NCBI RefSeq assembly: GCF_003860565.1
Contig: NZ_CP034157.1
Span: 1,488,001 to 1,552,000, forward strand
DNA from: Cloacibacterium normanense
GTDB lineage: Bacteria > Bacteroidota > Bacteroidia > Flavobacteriales > Weeksellaceae
DNA length: 64,000 bases
Direction of reading: 5' to 3'
This document shows positions 8,345-18,605 of this stretch, one piece after another. Below the pieces are notes generated by a model that did no database searches, was not told the origin of the DNA, and worked only from the letters and a program-made list of their open reading frames with translations. Within the stretch, counting starts at the first letter, position 1; each line of letters opens with the position of its first letter. The translations under genes and the position numbers were made by a program.

Positions 8345-9343
8345 ATGGATATTATCTCTTATATCAAAAAAGTTCCAAAAGCAGAATTGCACTTGCACAT
8401 CGAAGGAACTTTCGAACCTGAATTGATGTTTGAAATCGCTCAAAGAAATGAGGTTAAAATTCCCTACAATAGTGTAGAAGAAGTAAAAAAAGCATATCAA
8501 TTTAACTGTCTTCAAGATTTTCTGGATATTTATTACGCAGGAGCAAGCGTTTTGCTCTACGAACAAGATTTCTATGATTTGACCATGGCTTATTTCAAGC
8601 ATTGTGCAGAAGAAAACGTAGTACACACCGAAATTATGTTTGATCCTCAAACCCATACCAAAAGAGGGGTTTCTTTTGAAACGGTAATTTCTGGAATTAA
8701 GAGAGCTCAAGATGATGCAGAGAAAAATTTCGGGATTACTTCTTATTTGATTATGAGTTACTTAAGACATTTATCAGAAGAAGACGCTTTCGAAACTTTA
8801 GAGCAATCATTGTCTTATAAACATTTGATTAAAGCGGTAGGATTAGATTCTTCGGAGAAAGGAAATCCACCTTCTAAATTTCAGAAAGTTTTTGCTGCTT
8901 CAGTGAAAGAAGGTTACAAAATTGTAGCTCATGCTGGTGAAGAAGGACCTGCAGAATATGTTTGGGAAGCGCTAGATTTATTAAAAATTGACAGAATAGA
9001 CCACGGAAATAATAGTTTAACGGATGAAAAATTGGTTAATTATTTAGTGGAAAACAAAATGGCTTTAACGGTTTGTCCGCTTTCTAACACTGCTCTTCGG
9101 GTGGTAGATGATTTGAAACAGCATCCGATTAAAAAAATGCTTGATTTAGGAATAAAAGCAACCGTAAATTCTGATGATCCGGCTTATTTTGGAGGTTACA
9201 TTACTCAAAATTACACCGAAATTATTGAAGCGCTAAACCTATCTTTAGAAGAGGTAAAAACATTGGTTAGCAATTCATTTGAGTATTCATTTTTAGACGA
9301 AGAAACGAAAAAGAAATACTTACAAATGGTTCATGAGAATTAA
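8345..9343 (+). CDS. add: adenosine deaminase
   Basis: A 332-residue amidohydrolase that converts adenosine (or a related purine) to inosine in purine salvage. The zinc-binding H-x-H is in AELHLHIEGT (about residues 14-23), VAHAGEEG holds the next His and the catalytic Glu, DRIDHGN the following His, and VNSDDPAYF the Asp pair. Bacterial relatives include adenine deaminases, so the substrate (adenosine or adenine) is not certain. The start ATG at 8345 fits the family N-terminus. Confidence 0.9.
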   Translation: MDIISYIKKVPKAELHLHIEGTFEPELMFEIAQRNEVKIPYNSVEEVKKAYQFNCLQDFLDIYYAGASVLLYEQDFYDLTMAYFKHCAEENVVHTEIMFDPQTHTKRGVSFETVISGIKRAQDDAEKNFGITSYLIMSYLRHLSEEDAFETLEQSLSYKHLIKAVGLDSSEKGNPPSKFQKVFAASVKEGYKIVAHAGEEGPAEYVWEALDLLKIDRIDHGNNSLTDEKLVNYLVENKMALTVCPLSNTALRVVDDLKQHPIKKMLDLGIKATVNSDDPAYFGGYITQNYTEIIEALNLSLEEVKTLVSNSFEYSFLDEETKKKYLQMVHEN

Positions 9344-9375
9344 GAAAAATATTAAATAAAATCTGATATAAAAAT

Positions 9376-9405
9376 TCCAGCGAAGCCTTTCGTTGGATTT
9401 TTTTT
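9376..9405 (+). terminator. Terminator after add
   Basis: Stem TCCAGCGAA with TTCGTTGGA (9 bp, one G-U pair), loop GCCT, then eight T. Confidence 0.8.
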
Positions 9406-9440
9406 CTAGTAAATGATAAAGTTTTTGATAAATTTGCAAT

Positions 9441-10196
9441 ATGAGTTGGTTCAAAGAATGGTTTAACACACCTTATTATCATATTCTCTACAAAGACAGA
9501 GATTTTGTAGAAGCAGAAAATTTCATTAGAAATCTTACCCAAGATTTACAACTTTCTAAAGATTCTAAAATCATTGATTTAGCTTGTGGCAAAGGCAGAC
9601 ATTCTGTTTTTTTGCAACAATTAGGCTATGAAGTTTTAGGAGTAGATTTGTCCGAAGAAAGCATAGAACACAATAAACAGTTTGAAACCTCGGCTAATGA
9701 AACTCCAAAATTGACGTTTAAAGTTCACGACATGAGAAATGAACTTTATCCCAATGTTTCTTCTGAAAAAGTAAATGCAGTTTTCAATTTATTCACCAGT
9801 TTTGGATATTTTGATGATGATGAAGATGACAGAAAAGTGTTTTCTTCAGTGAAAAATGTTTTACAGAACGATGGAATTTTCGTTTTGGATTTTCTCAATG
9901 AAAAATTTGTAAAAAATACTTTGGTTGATGAAACTACTGTTACCAAAGACGGAATAGATTTTCTTATCAAAAAAAGAATAGAAGAAAACCATGTCATCAA
10001 AGATATTTTCTTTGAAGATAAAGGAGAGCCATTTCATTATTTCGAAAAAGTAAAACTTCATACTTTAGAAGAAATAAAAAACATCGCCGAAGGTTTCGGT
10101 TTTGAAGCAGTAAAAATCTGGGGAAATTATCAGTTAGAAGATTTTGAAAGAGAAACTTCCCCGAGATGTATTTTCCAATTCAGAGTTAAAAATTAA
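9441..10196 (+). CDS. SAM-dependent methyltransferase
   Basis: A 251-residue class I methyltransferase. Motif I is IIDLACGKGRHSVFL (about residues 44-58), the acidic residue after strand 2 is in GVDLSEESIE, and motif IV is AVFNLFTSFGYFDDD. It belongs to the Methyltransf_25-like group, and the substrate cannot be read from the sequence. A TAAATTTG box at 9429-9436 fits the flavobacterial minus-7 element and would give a very short leader. It stands alone between two terminator-bounded genes. Confidence 0.85.
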   Translation: MSWFKEWFNTPYYHILYKDRDFVEAENFIRNLTQDLQLSKDSKIIDLACGKGRHSVFLQQLGYEVLGVDLSEESIEHNKQFETSANETPKLTFKVHDMRNELYPNVSSEKVNAVFNLFTSFGYFDDDEDDRKVFSSVKNVLQNDGIFVLDFLNEKFVKNTLVDETTVTKDGIDFLIKKRIEENHVIKDIFFEDKGEPFHYFEKVKLHTLEEIKNIAEGFGFEAVKIWGNYQLEDFERETSPRCIFQFRVKN

Positions 10197-10207
10197 AATT
10201 TATAAAA

Positions 10208-10242
10208 GCTGAAAGCGTTCTGCTGAAAGCCAAAAAGCAAAG
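10208..10242. repeat. Degenerate 7-bp tandem repeat, five units
   Basis: Heptamers GCTGAAA, GCGTTCT, GCTGAAA, GCCAAAA, AGCAAAG lie directly before the start of the ZIP gene, where its ribosome binding site would be. A related run stands before the ABC permease at 23361-23393. Confidence 0.65.
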
Positions 10243-10245
10243 AAC

Positions 10246-10938
10246 ATGATTATTATTCTATTGATCTTAAGCGTTATCATTGGTGTTTTTCTGGGAAAAT
10301 ATTTCGGAAAGAGCCAATCATTTGCTAAAAATTTATTGATTCTAAGTGCTGGTTTTTTGATTACGGTTTGCGTAAGCGAAGTTTTTCCAGAAGTCTATGA
10401 AGCCGAAGACCATAATATTGGAATTTGGATTATTGGTGGCGTTTTGCTGCAAATGATTTTAGAAAGTCTTACCAAAGGTTTCGAACATGGGCATTTTCAT
10501 CATCACCACGAAGAAAAAAATATTTTGCCTATTGCTTTGATGGCAGGAATGTTTGTTCATGCGTTTTTAGAAGGAATTCCTTTAGCCAATATTACAGATG
10601 TAACTTCTCCTTATTTATTGGGAATTGTGTTCCATAATTTACCAATTTCATTTATTCTCGGAACATTTTTACTGAGAGAAAAAAATAATATTTTTTCTTG
10701 GTTTATTATCACATTATTTGCATTAGCATCACCATTAGGAATGGTTTTTGGCGATTATTTTAATCCAGAATGGCAACCTTATTTCTTGGCATTAGTTGGC
10801 GGAATTTTCTTACATATCTCATCAGTAATTATTTTCGAAAGCAATAAAAATCACAAAATGGATTGGCAAAAACTTTTTTTAGTGATTGCTGGAGTTGGAC
10901 TAGCTTTAGTAAATCATTTGTTTCACGCTCATCATTAA
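10246..10938 (+). CDS. ZIP-family metal transporter
   Basis: A 230-residue inner-membrane protein with about eight hydrophobic segments. A histidine-rich loop (HGHFHHHHEE, about residues 82-91) and the metal-site motifs FVHAFLEGIPLA and FHNLPISFILG mark it as a ZIP transporter, which brings zinc or other divalent metals into the cytoplasm. Its length is normal for bacterial members. It converges with the outer-membrane protein gene at 11011, and the two share a bidirectional terminator. Confidence 0.88.
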   Translation: MIIILLILSVIIGVFLGKYFGKSQSFAKNLLILSAGFLITVCVSEVFPEVYEAEDHNIGIWIIGGVLLQMILESLTKGFEHGHFHHHHEEKNILPIALMAGMFVHAFLEGIPLANITDVTSPYLLGIVFHNLPISFILGTFLLREKNNIFSWFIITLFALASPLGMVFGDYFNPEWQPYFLALVGGIFLHISSVIIFESNKNHKMDWQKLFLVIAGVGLALVNHLFHAHH

Positions 10939-10962
10939 AAAATTTGATTTCAAATAAAACAA

Positions 10963-10990
10963 AAACTCCCGAATTTCGGGAGTTTTTTAT
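10963..10990. terminator. Bidirectional terminator between convergent genes
   Basis: AACTCCCGA-ATT-TCGGGAGTT is a 9-bp perfect stem with an A-run before it and a T-run after it, so it can stop transcription from both sides. Confidence 0.85.
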
Positions 10991-11010
10991 ATGTTTTAAG
11001 AGGAAATATT

Positions 11011-12399
11011 TTAGAATTTCCAACCCAATGTAAGCGTTACATTGTTCTTAACATCTTCTAATTTAGAAGTAAAAGTATTAGGATTATTCGTAAAGAATTC
11101 TACATCTCCGTTATTTGCTAAACTGTAATAATTACCATCTCCGTAAACATTGGTAGAATTGGTGGTAATTTTATTGTAAGCTGCATCAATATAGAATGAT
11201 TTAAAATCAAATCCGAATCCTACACCTAAAGTTTCTCTTTTACCAATAAAATTATTTTTACCATATATATTCTCGAATGGTGAATTAGAAATTCCGTAAC
11301 CACCTCTTAATCTGAAGTTGTTATAACGGTATTCACCTCCTACTCTAAGTTCTGATAAGTTTTTGTATTCAGATTGGAAGAAATCATTCAGTTGAGTTTC
11401 TGCAGGACCTTGAACTTTATATTTTGGCTTGGTTAAACCTAACGAATAGTCAACGTTGAAAGCGAAATTCTTATTCATTACGAAAGCTCCACTCAAAGTT
11501 GCTTTCATAGGTGAAGTGAATTTTCTGTCTTCATCATAATAATCGAAGTAATACCCTAAATTATCTTCGTTTACTTCGCTGTAAGTTCTGTATTGAGTCC
11601 ACCAAGTTGGCGATTCAATAGACGCTCCTAATCGTATATTATTATTAATTTTTCCAATAATACCGGCAGAAACCGAGAATCCATTAGCATCTTCAGTATA
11701 AGGCGTTCCTTGTTTATTTAAAACGTAGCTGTTATTATTGTCTACATCTAGTGAGAGTCTAGAAGAATCATATTGCTCAATCGTAGCTCCTTTGAAATTA
11801 AGGGAACCTCCCACATAGAATTTATTATCATAATTTCCACCAAAAGCGATGTTCATATTGGTAAGATTTCCGGTTCTGTCATAAGCATGACCTAGAGAAG
11901 TAAAAGTTCCTGTAACAGGATTTCCATTGGTATCAACCAAATTGCTATCTTGAAATTTATAGCTAGAATTCGCTGGTGTTTCTATGTATTCTTCTAAATT
12001 TTGATTGGTGTAATTCACTCCAAAATTTACAAATTTCCATGGTGTATTTCCACTGGTTTCAAAAACGGCTACTCCACCTAATTGACCTATATCTGCATTG
12101 TTTAATTTATAGGTGTTTGCAACATTAGAAAAAGAAGATGTGGTTTTAGAATTATTAATCGCTAAAGTTCCACTGATATTTCCAGTGATGAAAACTCCCA
12201 CACTTGCAGGATTGGTGTTAATTGCAGAAAGATCTCCTCCTAAAGCTCCCATAGAACCTGCCATTGCATTAAATTTAGCAGAGCCTGTTAATGGATTGGC
12301 TGAATAAACATCTACAGAATTTCTGATAATCGAAACATCTTGCGCTTGAAGATAAAATGCAGATGCAATACTTAATATTGTTAAAGATTTTTTAAACAT
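11011..12399 (-). CDS. OmpP1/FadL/TodX-type outer membrane protein
   Basis: A 462-residue outer-membrane beta-barrel. A signal peptide (about residues 1-19, ending LQAQ) is followed by SANPLTGSAKFNAMAGSMGALGGDLSAINTNPASVG, the N-terminal hatch motif of the FadL group. Many short alternating strands follow, and the protein ends LGWKF, with a terminal aromatic as barrel proteins require. Relatives import hydrophobic molecules. It lies 29 bp downstream of the lipoprotein gene at 12429 on the same strand, so the two may share a transcript. Confidence 0.88.
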   Translation of the reverse strand: MFKKSLTILSIASAFYLQAQDVSIIRNSVDVYSANPLTGSAKFNAMAGSMGALGGDLSAINTNPASVGVFITGNISGTLAINNSKTTSSFSNVANTYKLNNADIGQLGGVAVFETSGNTPWKFVNFGVNYTNQNLEEYIETPANSSYKFQDSNLVDTNGNPVTGTFTSLGHAYDRTGNLTNMNIAFGGNYDNKFYVGGSLNFKGATIEQYDSSRLSLDVDNNNSYVLNKQGTPYTEDANGFSVSAGIIGKINNNIRLGASIESPTWWTQYRTYSEVNEDNLGYYFDYYDEDRKFTSPMKATLSGAFVMNKNFAFNVDYSLGLTKPKYKVQGPAETQLNDFFQSEYKNLSELRVGGEYRYNNFRLRGGYGISNSPFENIYGKNNFIGKRETLGVGFGFDFKSFYIDAAYNKITTNSTNVYGDGNYYSLANNGDVEFFTNNPNTFTSKLEDVKNNVTLTLGWKF

Positions 12400-12428
12400 T
12401 TTTTCAAAAAATTATAGTTTATTATTTC

Positions 12429-13388
12429 TTATCTAAAACCTCCTGATCTGAAACCGCCGCCAGAACTTGAGCTTCCGCTAGAGCTACCACCTGATCTGAA
12501 ACCGCCGCCAGAATTAGAACTTCCTCCCCAATCATTTCTTCTAGGCTCTTGTCTTGGAGCTTCGTATTGTCTTGGTTCTTGTCTTGGAGCACTTCTAAAT
12601 CTTGAAGGATTAGAATTTTGTGGTGGCTGAGTCATATTTGGATTAGTATTTCTAGGTGGTGTAGTTCTAAATCCAGAATTATTAGAATTATTGGTATTCA
12701 TTCTATTATTAAAACTTCTGTTATTAGAATTTTGGAAACCATTTCCTCTGGTAATAGCATCAGCTCCACTTCTCTTATAATTATTTCTTGGATAATAATA
12801 ACCTCCATAATAGTAAGGATTATATCCGTAGTAACCTCCATAATAAGGAGAATAATATCCATACCAAGGATTATAATAACCGTAACCACCATAACCAAAG
12901 TAAGGATCCCAATAAGGATTCCAGCCCCAATTGTTCCAACCCCAGTTATTCCAACCGAAACCAATTCCTATATTCCAGCCATTTCCCCAACCGTAATAAG
13001 GAGAATAATATCCGTAAGGATTCCAACCCCAAGTATTATAATTGTTATAATAGATGTTTTGTTCAGTTCCTGCGTAAGTTCCCCAGTCAGATTCTGTTCC
13101 GTTCCAAGTTTGATATTTGTTTTTTTGAGCCGCTTGGTTTTGTTGATTTTGCTCTATAATACTAGCAGAATCAGACTCATAAGCATATACTTCATCCACT
13201 TGATTAGGTTCTGGCATTACAATACCTTCTGGTATCACATCTTTATTAGGGTCATAATACACCCCATCAGTTTCTGTATAACCTCCCATTTGAGAGCCAC
13301 ATGAAACCAAAAGCAAACCAGCTGCAACCCCTAGAACACCTTTTGTTCTAAGAATTTCTGATAAGTTTTTATAAGTAGAATTTTTCAT
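12429..13388 (-). CDS. surface or periplasmic lipoprotein with a long Gly/Tyr/Trp/Asn low-complexity domain
   Basis: A 319-residue protein. The lipobox is LLLVSCGS (Cys near residue 30) after a positively charged N-terminus. Residues about 110-205 are almost only Gly, Tyr, Trp, Asn and Pro in repeats such as YGYYSPYYGW and NNWGWN, followed by an Asn/Arg/Gln-rich stretch and a C-terminus of SGGGFRSGG units. From memory, similar proteins of unknown role occur in Chryseobacterium. The long open frames on the opposite strand are by-products of this biased composition. Confidence 0.8.
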   Translation of the reverse strand: MKNSTYKNLSEILRTKGVLGVAAGLLLVSCGSQMGGYTETDGVYYDPNKDVIPEGIVMPEPNQVDEVYAYESDSASIIEQNQQNQAAQKNKYQTWNGTESDWGTYAGTEQNIYYNNYNTWGWNPYGYYSPYYGWGNGWNIGIGFGWNNWGWNNWGWNPYWDPYFGYGGYGYYNPWYGYYSPYYGGYYGYNPYYYGGYYYPRNNYKRSGADAITRGNGFQNSNNRSFNNRMNTNNSNNSGFRTTPPRNTNPNMTQPPQNSNPSRFRSAPRQEPRQYEAPRQEPRRNDWGGSSNSGGGFRSGGSSSGSSSSGGGFRSGGFR

Positions 13389-13530
13389 GATAGATGTAAT
13401 TAAGTTTATTTATCTTTGCAAAATATTAATACCAAAATTATACCAATATACTCGGTATTTATATTTTTCATCAAAAATACAATATAACATTAGATATTCT
13501 CAAAATTAAAAAGTTAAATTTTAATAAAAA

Positions 13531-15006
13531 ATGGCAAAATTAACAACAAGGAGTGAAGATTATAGCAAATGGTATAACGAACTTGTAGTGAAAGCAGACC
13601 TTGCTGAAAACTCAGGTGTAAGAGGAAGCATGGTGATTAAACCCTACGGTTATGCAATTTGGGAAAAAATTCAAGCAGAATTAGACAAAAAATTCAAAGA
13701 AACTGGTCACCAAAACGCTTACTTCCCACTCTTTGTCCCGAAAAGCTTATTCGAAGCTGAAGAAAAAAATGCAGAAGGATTTGCCAAAGAATGTGCTGTT
13801 GTAACGCATTACAGACTAAAAACAGACCCTAATAATCCACATAAACTAATTGTAGACCCAGAAGCAAAATTAGAAGAAGAACTGATTGTTCGTCCTACTT
13901 CTGAAGCGATTATTTGGAACACCTATAAATCTTGGATTCAATCGTATAGAGATTTACCAATTCTTATTAATCAATGGGCAAATGTTGTTCGTTGGGAAAT
14001 GAGAACCAGACTTTTCCTTAGAACTTCTGAATTCCTTTGGCAAGAAGGTCACACTGCTCATGCCACTAAAGATGAAGCCATCGAAGAGACTGAAAAAATG
14101 CTTGAAGTGTATGCTGATGTCGTAGAAAACTTCATGGCGATTCCAGTAATCAAAGGTTTTAAAACACCTACTGAAAGATTTGCAGGTGCAGATGAAACGT
14201 ATTGTATTGAAGCGATGATGCAAGACGGAAAAGCACTACAAGCAGGAACTTCTCACTTTTTAGGACAAAATTTCGCTAAAGCTTTTGATGTAAAATTCAC
14301 CAATAGAGAAGGAAAACAAGAATTTGCTTGGGCTACTTCTTGGGGAGTTTCTACCAGATTAATGGGTGCATTAATTATGACACATTCAGATGATTTTGGT
14401 TTGGTACTTCCTCCAAAATTGGCTCCAATTCAGGTAGTAATTGTTCCTATTTTCAAAGGAGAAGAGCAATTGGCTGAAATTTCTGTGGTAGCTAATGACA
14501 TTTTTGACAAATTAAAAGCAAAAGGAATTTCTGTAAAATATGACGACAGAACGGAGTACAAACCAGGTTGGAAATTTGCAGAATACGAATTAAAAGGAGT
14601 TCCATTAAGAATTGCAATGGGTGCCAGAGATTTAGAAAACAACACCGTAGAAATTGCAAGAAGAGATAATTTAACCAAAGAAGTTCGTTCACTAGAAAAC
14701 ATCGAAGATTACATCGAAGAACTATTGGTTACCGTTCAAAATGATATTTACAAAAAAGCAGAAACATATAGAAACGAACACATTACCAAAGTAGATTCTT
14801 ACGAAGAATTCAAAAAAGTGTTAGAAGAAAAAGGAGGTTTTATTGCTGCACATTGGGACGGAACTGCTGAAGAAGAAGAGCAAATCAAAGAAGAAACCAA
14901 AGCTACCATTAGATGCATTCCTCTAGATGCAGAAGAAGAGCAAGGAGTTTCTTTAATTACAGGAAAACCTTCTAACAAAAGAGTTCTTTTTGCTAAGGCC
15001 TATTAA
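13531..15006 (+). CDS. proS: prolyl-tRNA synthetase, archaeal/eukaryotic type
   Basis: A 491-residue class II synthetase that charges tRNA-Pro. Motif 2 and 3 regions are visible ([22 protein letters not shown]-like [47 protein letters not shown]). It is the short ProS type 3 without the bacterial editing insertion, and it ends with the C-terminal zinc-binding-like domain that closes in a tyrosine (FAKAY). The start at 13531 fits the family. A terminator follows at 15048-15099. Confidence 0.96.
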   Translation: MAKLTTRSEDYSKWYNELVVKADLAENSGVRGSMVIKPYGYAIWEKIQAELDKKFKETGHQNAYFPLFVPKSLFEAEEKNAEGFAKECAVVTHYRLKTDPNNPHKLIVDPEAKLEEELIVRPTSEAIIWNTYKSWIQSYRDLPILINQWANVVRWEMRTRLFLRTSEFLWQEGHTAHATKDEAIEETEKMLEVYADVVENFMAIPVIKGFKTPTERFAGADETYCIEAMMQDGKALQAGTSHFLGQNFAKAFDVKFTNREGKQEFAWATSWGVSTRLMGALIMTHSDDFGLVLPPKLAPIQVVIVPIFKGEEQLAEISVVANDIFDKLKAKGISVKYDDRTEYKPGWKFAEYELKGVPLRIAMGARDLENNTVEIARRDNLTKEVRSLENIEDYIEELLVTVQNDIYKKAETYRNEHITKVDSYEEFKKVLEEKGGFIAAHWDGTAEEEEQIKEETKATIRCIPLDAEEEQGVSLITGKPSNKRVLFAKAY

Positions 15007-15047
15007 GATTTCAAGGAGAAGATTAATTTCTCATCATATTTTTTAAG

Positions 15048-15099
15048 AATTAACGAAGTAAAGGAAAAAATTTTTAACTTTAACTTCGTTAATTTTTTA
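15048..15099 (+). terminator. Terminator after proS
   Basis: A 15-bp stem with one bulge (ATTAACGAAGTAAAG with CTTTAACTTCGTTAAT) and a run of six T. Confidence 0.8.
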
Positions 15100-15109
15100 T
15101 ACCAACACC

Positions 15110-16342
15110 ATGTCACTCATTGACCTTATAAAACACCCATTAAACCCCGAATTAATTTCCGAAGCCGCTATTCAGTTAGGAGAAAGCGAATCAAATGTTT
15201 CAAAAGCTTTAGGAAGTCTTTTTCCAGCGGTTTTAGGAGTTTTTGCCCAAAATTCTAAACAAGATGATGTCATCAACGCACTTCTTAAAACTTCATCTCT
15301 CGATTTCTCTGAAAATCTACTAGAAAAAGCCAACAATAGCACAGAAATTCAGAATATTATTTCTAAAATTTTAGGAGAAAAAAGTGAACACATCCTTTCT
15401 CATGTCTCTGAGTATGCTAATATCAATAAATCTTCGGCTGAAAACCTTTTAAAAGTTGCAACTGCTGCCACACTCGAAGGCATAAAGAAATGCGCGCATG
15501 AAAACGGATTAGATGACCAAGGAATTCTTTCAAAATTAGCCGAAAACAGATGCTTAATTCCCGCTTTATTACCAGCAGGAATGTCTTTAGAGCATTTAGG
15601 TTTAGAAAATTTACTAGAAAAAAATACAGAAACTCCGGTTGAAACTTCTGCTCCAATTACTCATAAAACCAAAGAAGAAGTTAAAATCTTAAATCAAGAA
15701 AACTCAGAAAAAAGTTCTTTCTGGAAATGGCTTCTTCCCTTACTTATTCTTGGCATCGTTGCTTGGTTTTTATGGAATCAATTAGCTCAAAAAGAAGTTC
15801 TTAAAACCAAAACCGCAACAGAAAACGTTACTTTAATTCCAGAACCTATTCCAGCTGATTCTTTATCTGATGCTCAGAAAAAAATTGAGTTCAAGGGAAA
15901 TTCTCTGCAAGTGGTTTCTGATGGTTTAGAAGATAGAATGATTACATTTTTAAAAGCGGACAACTATAAAAATGCTAAAGATGACGATGCCCTAAAATCT
16001 ACTTGGTATGAATTTGACCAAGTAACTTTTGCTTCTGGGAAATCAGACCAATTAACATCTGGAACAGAACAAATTGCAAATCTTATTAAAATTTTAAAAG
16101 CGTATCCCGATGTCAAAATTAAAATCGGTGCTTACACTGATAAATCTGGAACAGAAACTGAAAATTTAGCACTTTCTCAAGCAAGAGCAGACTTTATAAA
16201 AAATGAATTGACTAAAGCTGGCTTGGAAAAACAAATTGTAAATGCAGAAGGTTACGGAAGTAAATTTGCTACTTTACCTGCTACTGCAACCGATGAAGAA
16301 AGAGCCATCGACAGAAAAATAGCATTAAGATTTGCCAAATAA
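15110..16342 (+). CDS. DUF937-OmpA domain membrane protein
   Basis: A 410-residue protein with three parts. An N-terminal DUF937-like helical region (about 1-165) is followed by a single membrane segment (SSFWKWLLPLLILGIVAWFL, about 204-223). A C-terminal OmpA-like peptidoglycan-binding domain (about 300-410) contains KIKIGAYTDKSGTETENLALSQ-type residues and a final IDRKIALRF. The membrane segment in the middle would place DUF937 in the cytoplasm and OmpA in the periplasm, linking the cell wall to something inside. The function of DUF937 is unknown. Confidence 0.85.
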   Translation: MSLIDLIKHPLNPELISEAAIQLGESESNVSKALGSLFPAVLGVFAQNSKQDDVINALLKTSSLDFSENLLEKANNSTEIQNIISKILGEKSEHILSHVSEYANINKSSAENLLKVATAATLEGIKKCAHENGLDDQGILSKLAENRCLIPALLPAGMSLEHLGLENLLEKNTETPVETSAPITHKTKEEVKILNQENSEKSSFWKWLLPLLILGIVAWFLWNQLAQKEVLKTKTATENVTLIPEPIPADSLSDAQKKIEFKGNSLQVVSDGLEDRMITFLKADNYKNAKDDDALKSTWYEFDQVTFASGKSDQLTSGTEQIANLIKILKAYPDVKIKIGAYTDKSGTETENLALSQARADFIKNELTKAGLEKQIVNAEGYGSKFATLPATATDEERAIDRKIALRFAK

Positions 16343-16369
16343 TTATTAAAATAATTCCTTCAATAATAG

Positions 16370-16401
16370 ACGCTTAGAAAATTTTCTTAGCGTTTTTTTT
16401 A
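16370..16401 (+). terminator. Terminator after the DUF937-OmpA gene
   Basis: ACGCTTAGAAAA pairs with TTTTCTTAGCGT (12 bp, one mismatch), followed by eight T. Confidence 0.8.
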
Positions 16402-16458
16402 TATTTATTTTCAGAATAAGAAATATTTAACTAATTTTGTTAGACCAATCTAACATTT

Positions 16459-17778
16459 ATGAAAAAACCTTGGAGAAGAAATAATGACCAAAACTCCTTA
16501 TCAGAATCTTTTGCTTCTATTCACATTCCTACTGATGGCAGTTTCTGGAAGAAACTTTTTGCATTTGCAGGTCCTGGTTTGATGGTAGCTGTAGGTTATA
16601 TGGACCCAGGAAATTGGGCAACTGATATTGCAGGAGGTTCACAATTTGGTTATACTTTATTATCCGTCATTCTTTTATCCAATATTTTTGCAATTATCCT
16701 TCAACATTTATCTTTAAAACTAGGAATTGCAGCCGAAAGAGACTTGGCACAAGCTTGCAGAGACCATTTTTCGCCAACGGTAAATTTTATTTTATGGGTT
16801 TTATGCGAAATTGCCATTATTGCTTGTGATTTAGCAGAAGTTATCGGTTCAGCAATTGCTTTAAATCTACTTTTCGGAATTCCGCTTCCTGTTGGGATTT
16901 TAATTACAGGAATTGATGTTTTGCTTATTCTGATGCTTCAATCCAAAGGTTTTAGGTGGCTCGAAAGTTTTGTAGCAGGACTTATTTTCGTCATTTTTGC
17001 TTGCTTTTTATACGAAATCTTGGTAAGTCAACCAGAAATAATGCCTATTTTAAGCAACCTACTTCCGAAGAAAGAAATTATTTTTAATCCATCAATGCTT
17101 TACATCGCAATCGGAATTTTAGGCGCGACAGTAATGCCTCATAATTTATATTTGCACAGCAGTTTAGTACAAACCAGAGCTTATCCTAGAACTTCTGAAG
17201 GAAAAAAAATGGCGATAAAATTCGCAACCATTGACAGTACTGTTTCGTTGCTTTTCGCCTTTTTTATCAATGCAGCCATTTTAATTGTTTCGGCGGCAAC
17301 TTTCCATTATTCTGGTTACAAAGATGTAGCAGATATTCATGATGCATACAAATTACTTTCGCCTATTTTAGGCACCAGTTTAGCCAGTATTTTATTTGCC
17401 GTAGCCTTATTAGCTTCCGGACAAAACTCTACACTTACAGGAACTTTAGCGGGACAAATCGTGATGGAAGGTTTCCTAAATCTTAAATTAAAACCTTGGC
17501 TCAGAAGATTAATTACCAGACTTTTAGCAATCGTTCCAGCGTTTATTATTGCTATTATTTATGGCGAAAAAGGAACCACTGATTTATTGGTTTTAAGTCA
17601 AGTTGTTCTTTCAATGCAACTCAGTTTTGCGGTAATTCCTTTAGTCATGTTTACGAGTGACAAACTAAAAATGGGGGAATTTGTGAATAAACCCGCTTTG
17701 AAAATTCTTGCTTGGATTATTTCCATCATCATCGTTGTTCTAAATCTTTACTTACTGTATCAAACTTTTACTTCGTAA
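16459..17778 (+). CDS. mntH: Nramp-family divalent metal transporter (MntH-like)
   Basis: A 439-residue inner-membrane protein with eleven or so hydrophobic segments. The Nramp metal-site motif DPGN is present in [14 protein letters not shown] (about residues 49-62), and the TM6 motif is [11 protein letters not shown]. Family members import Mn2+ or Fe2+ with protons. The TAATGATG at 17776 overlaps its stop with the start of the next gene, so the two are translationally coupled. Confidence 0.92.
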   Translation: MKKPWRRNNDQNSLSESFASIHIPTDGSFWKKLFAFAGPGLMVAVGYMDPGNWATDIAGGSQFGYTLLSVILLSNIFAIILQHLSLKLGIAAERDLAQACRDHFSPTVNFILWVLCEIAIIACDLAEVIGSAIALNLLFGIPLPVGILITGIDVLLILMLQSKGFRWLESFVAGLIFVIFACFLYEILVSQPEIMPILSNLLPKKEIIFNPSMLYIAIGILGATVMPHNLYLHSSLVQTRAYPRTSEGKKMAIKFATIDSTVSLLFAFFINAAILIVSAATFHYSGYKDVADIHDAYKLLSPILGTSLASILFAVALLASGQNSTLTGTLAGQIVMEGFLNLKLKPWLRRLITRLLAIVPAFIIAIIYGEKGTTDLLVLSQVVLSMQLSFAVIPLVMFTSDKLKMGEFVNKPALKILAWIISIIIVVLNLYLLYQTFTS

Positions 17779-18515
17779 TGATGAAAAAAGCAATAACAAC
17801 AGTACTTTTCGCCAATTTTTTGAACGCTCAAGAAACCATACAATTGGATCGTCCGGACCAAACAGAATCTGTGTATGTAGTTCCCAAAAATTATCTACAA
17901 ACAGAAATGGGATTTATGTTTGAAAAAACAGATAAAGAAAACAATCATTTTCACCTCCCCACTATTCTTTGGAAATATGGATTCAATGACAAAGTTGAAC
18001 TAAGAGTGATTACAGAATTCTCGCTTTCTACTACTCCATCATCTAGTGTTTATGAGCTACAACCCGTAAGTTTAGGTTTCAAAACAAGTCTTTTAGAAGA
18101 AAAGGGAATCTTTCCAAAAGTTTCTTTTATTGGCAAAGCAGAAGTGAGAAAAAGTGAAGCTCTTCAAAGAAAAACAGTAACTCCATCATTTCGTTTTACT
18201 TTTCAAAATAATCTCAATCCAAAAACTTCTTTGGGTTACAATCTTGGAATGTTTTGGAACGAAGATTTACACGAAACCTATCTCTATACTTTAGCTCTTG
18301 GGAAAAGCATTTCGCCTAAACTGAATTATTTCGTAGAAATTTATGGTTTTGTTTCTCCAAATCAAACCGCAGATACAAGATTAAATGGTGGCTTCACTTA
18401 TTTAATCAATGACAATTTTATGCTCGACACTTCTTCGGGAATGGGACTTTCCGAAATTTCCGCTAAATATTTCTTTTCTTTTGGACTTTCTTATCGATTG
18501 AAGTTACAGCAGTAA
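17778..18515 (+). CDS. outer-membrane transporter-like beta-barrel, coupled to mntH
   Basis: A protein of about 245 residues. The frame is open further upstream inside mntH, but the ATG pair at 17778/17781 is followed by a signal peptide (ending FLNAQ) and is the sensible start. The mature part begins TIQLDRPDQTESVYVVPKNYLQTEMGF, which matches the 'transporter' group of outer-membrane proteins related to phenol-degradation MetA-type barrels, and it ends in alternating strands (FSFGLSYRLKLQQ). Coupling with mntH suggests a role in metal uptake across the outer membrane, but this is inference. Confidence 0.78.
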   Translation: MMKKAITTVLFANFLNAQETIQLDRPDQTESVYVVPKNYLQTEMGFMFEKTDKENNHFHLPTILWKYGFNDKVELRVITEFSLSTTPSSSVYELQPVSLGFKTSLLEEKGIFPKVSFIGKAEVRKSEALQRKTVTPSFRFTFQNNLNPKTSLGYNLGMFWNEDLHETYLYTLALGKSISPKLNYFVEIYGFVSPNQTADTRLNGGFTYLINDNFMLDTSSGMGLSEISAKYFFSFGLSYRLKLQQ

Positions 18516-18605
18516 AGATTTCTGCTTTTACAAAATTCTGCCAATTTTTCCTAAACTGCTCTTTGGCAAAATCTTTGAAATATTGCAGTAGAAAATTCTA
18601 ATGAA

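Noticed and set aside
12618-13304. Long + frame of 228 codons rich in Ile and Ser
   Set aside because: It is antisense to the low-complexity Gly/Tyr/Trp/Asn lipoprotein; the open frame is caused by codon bias.
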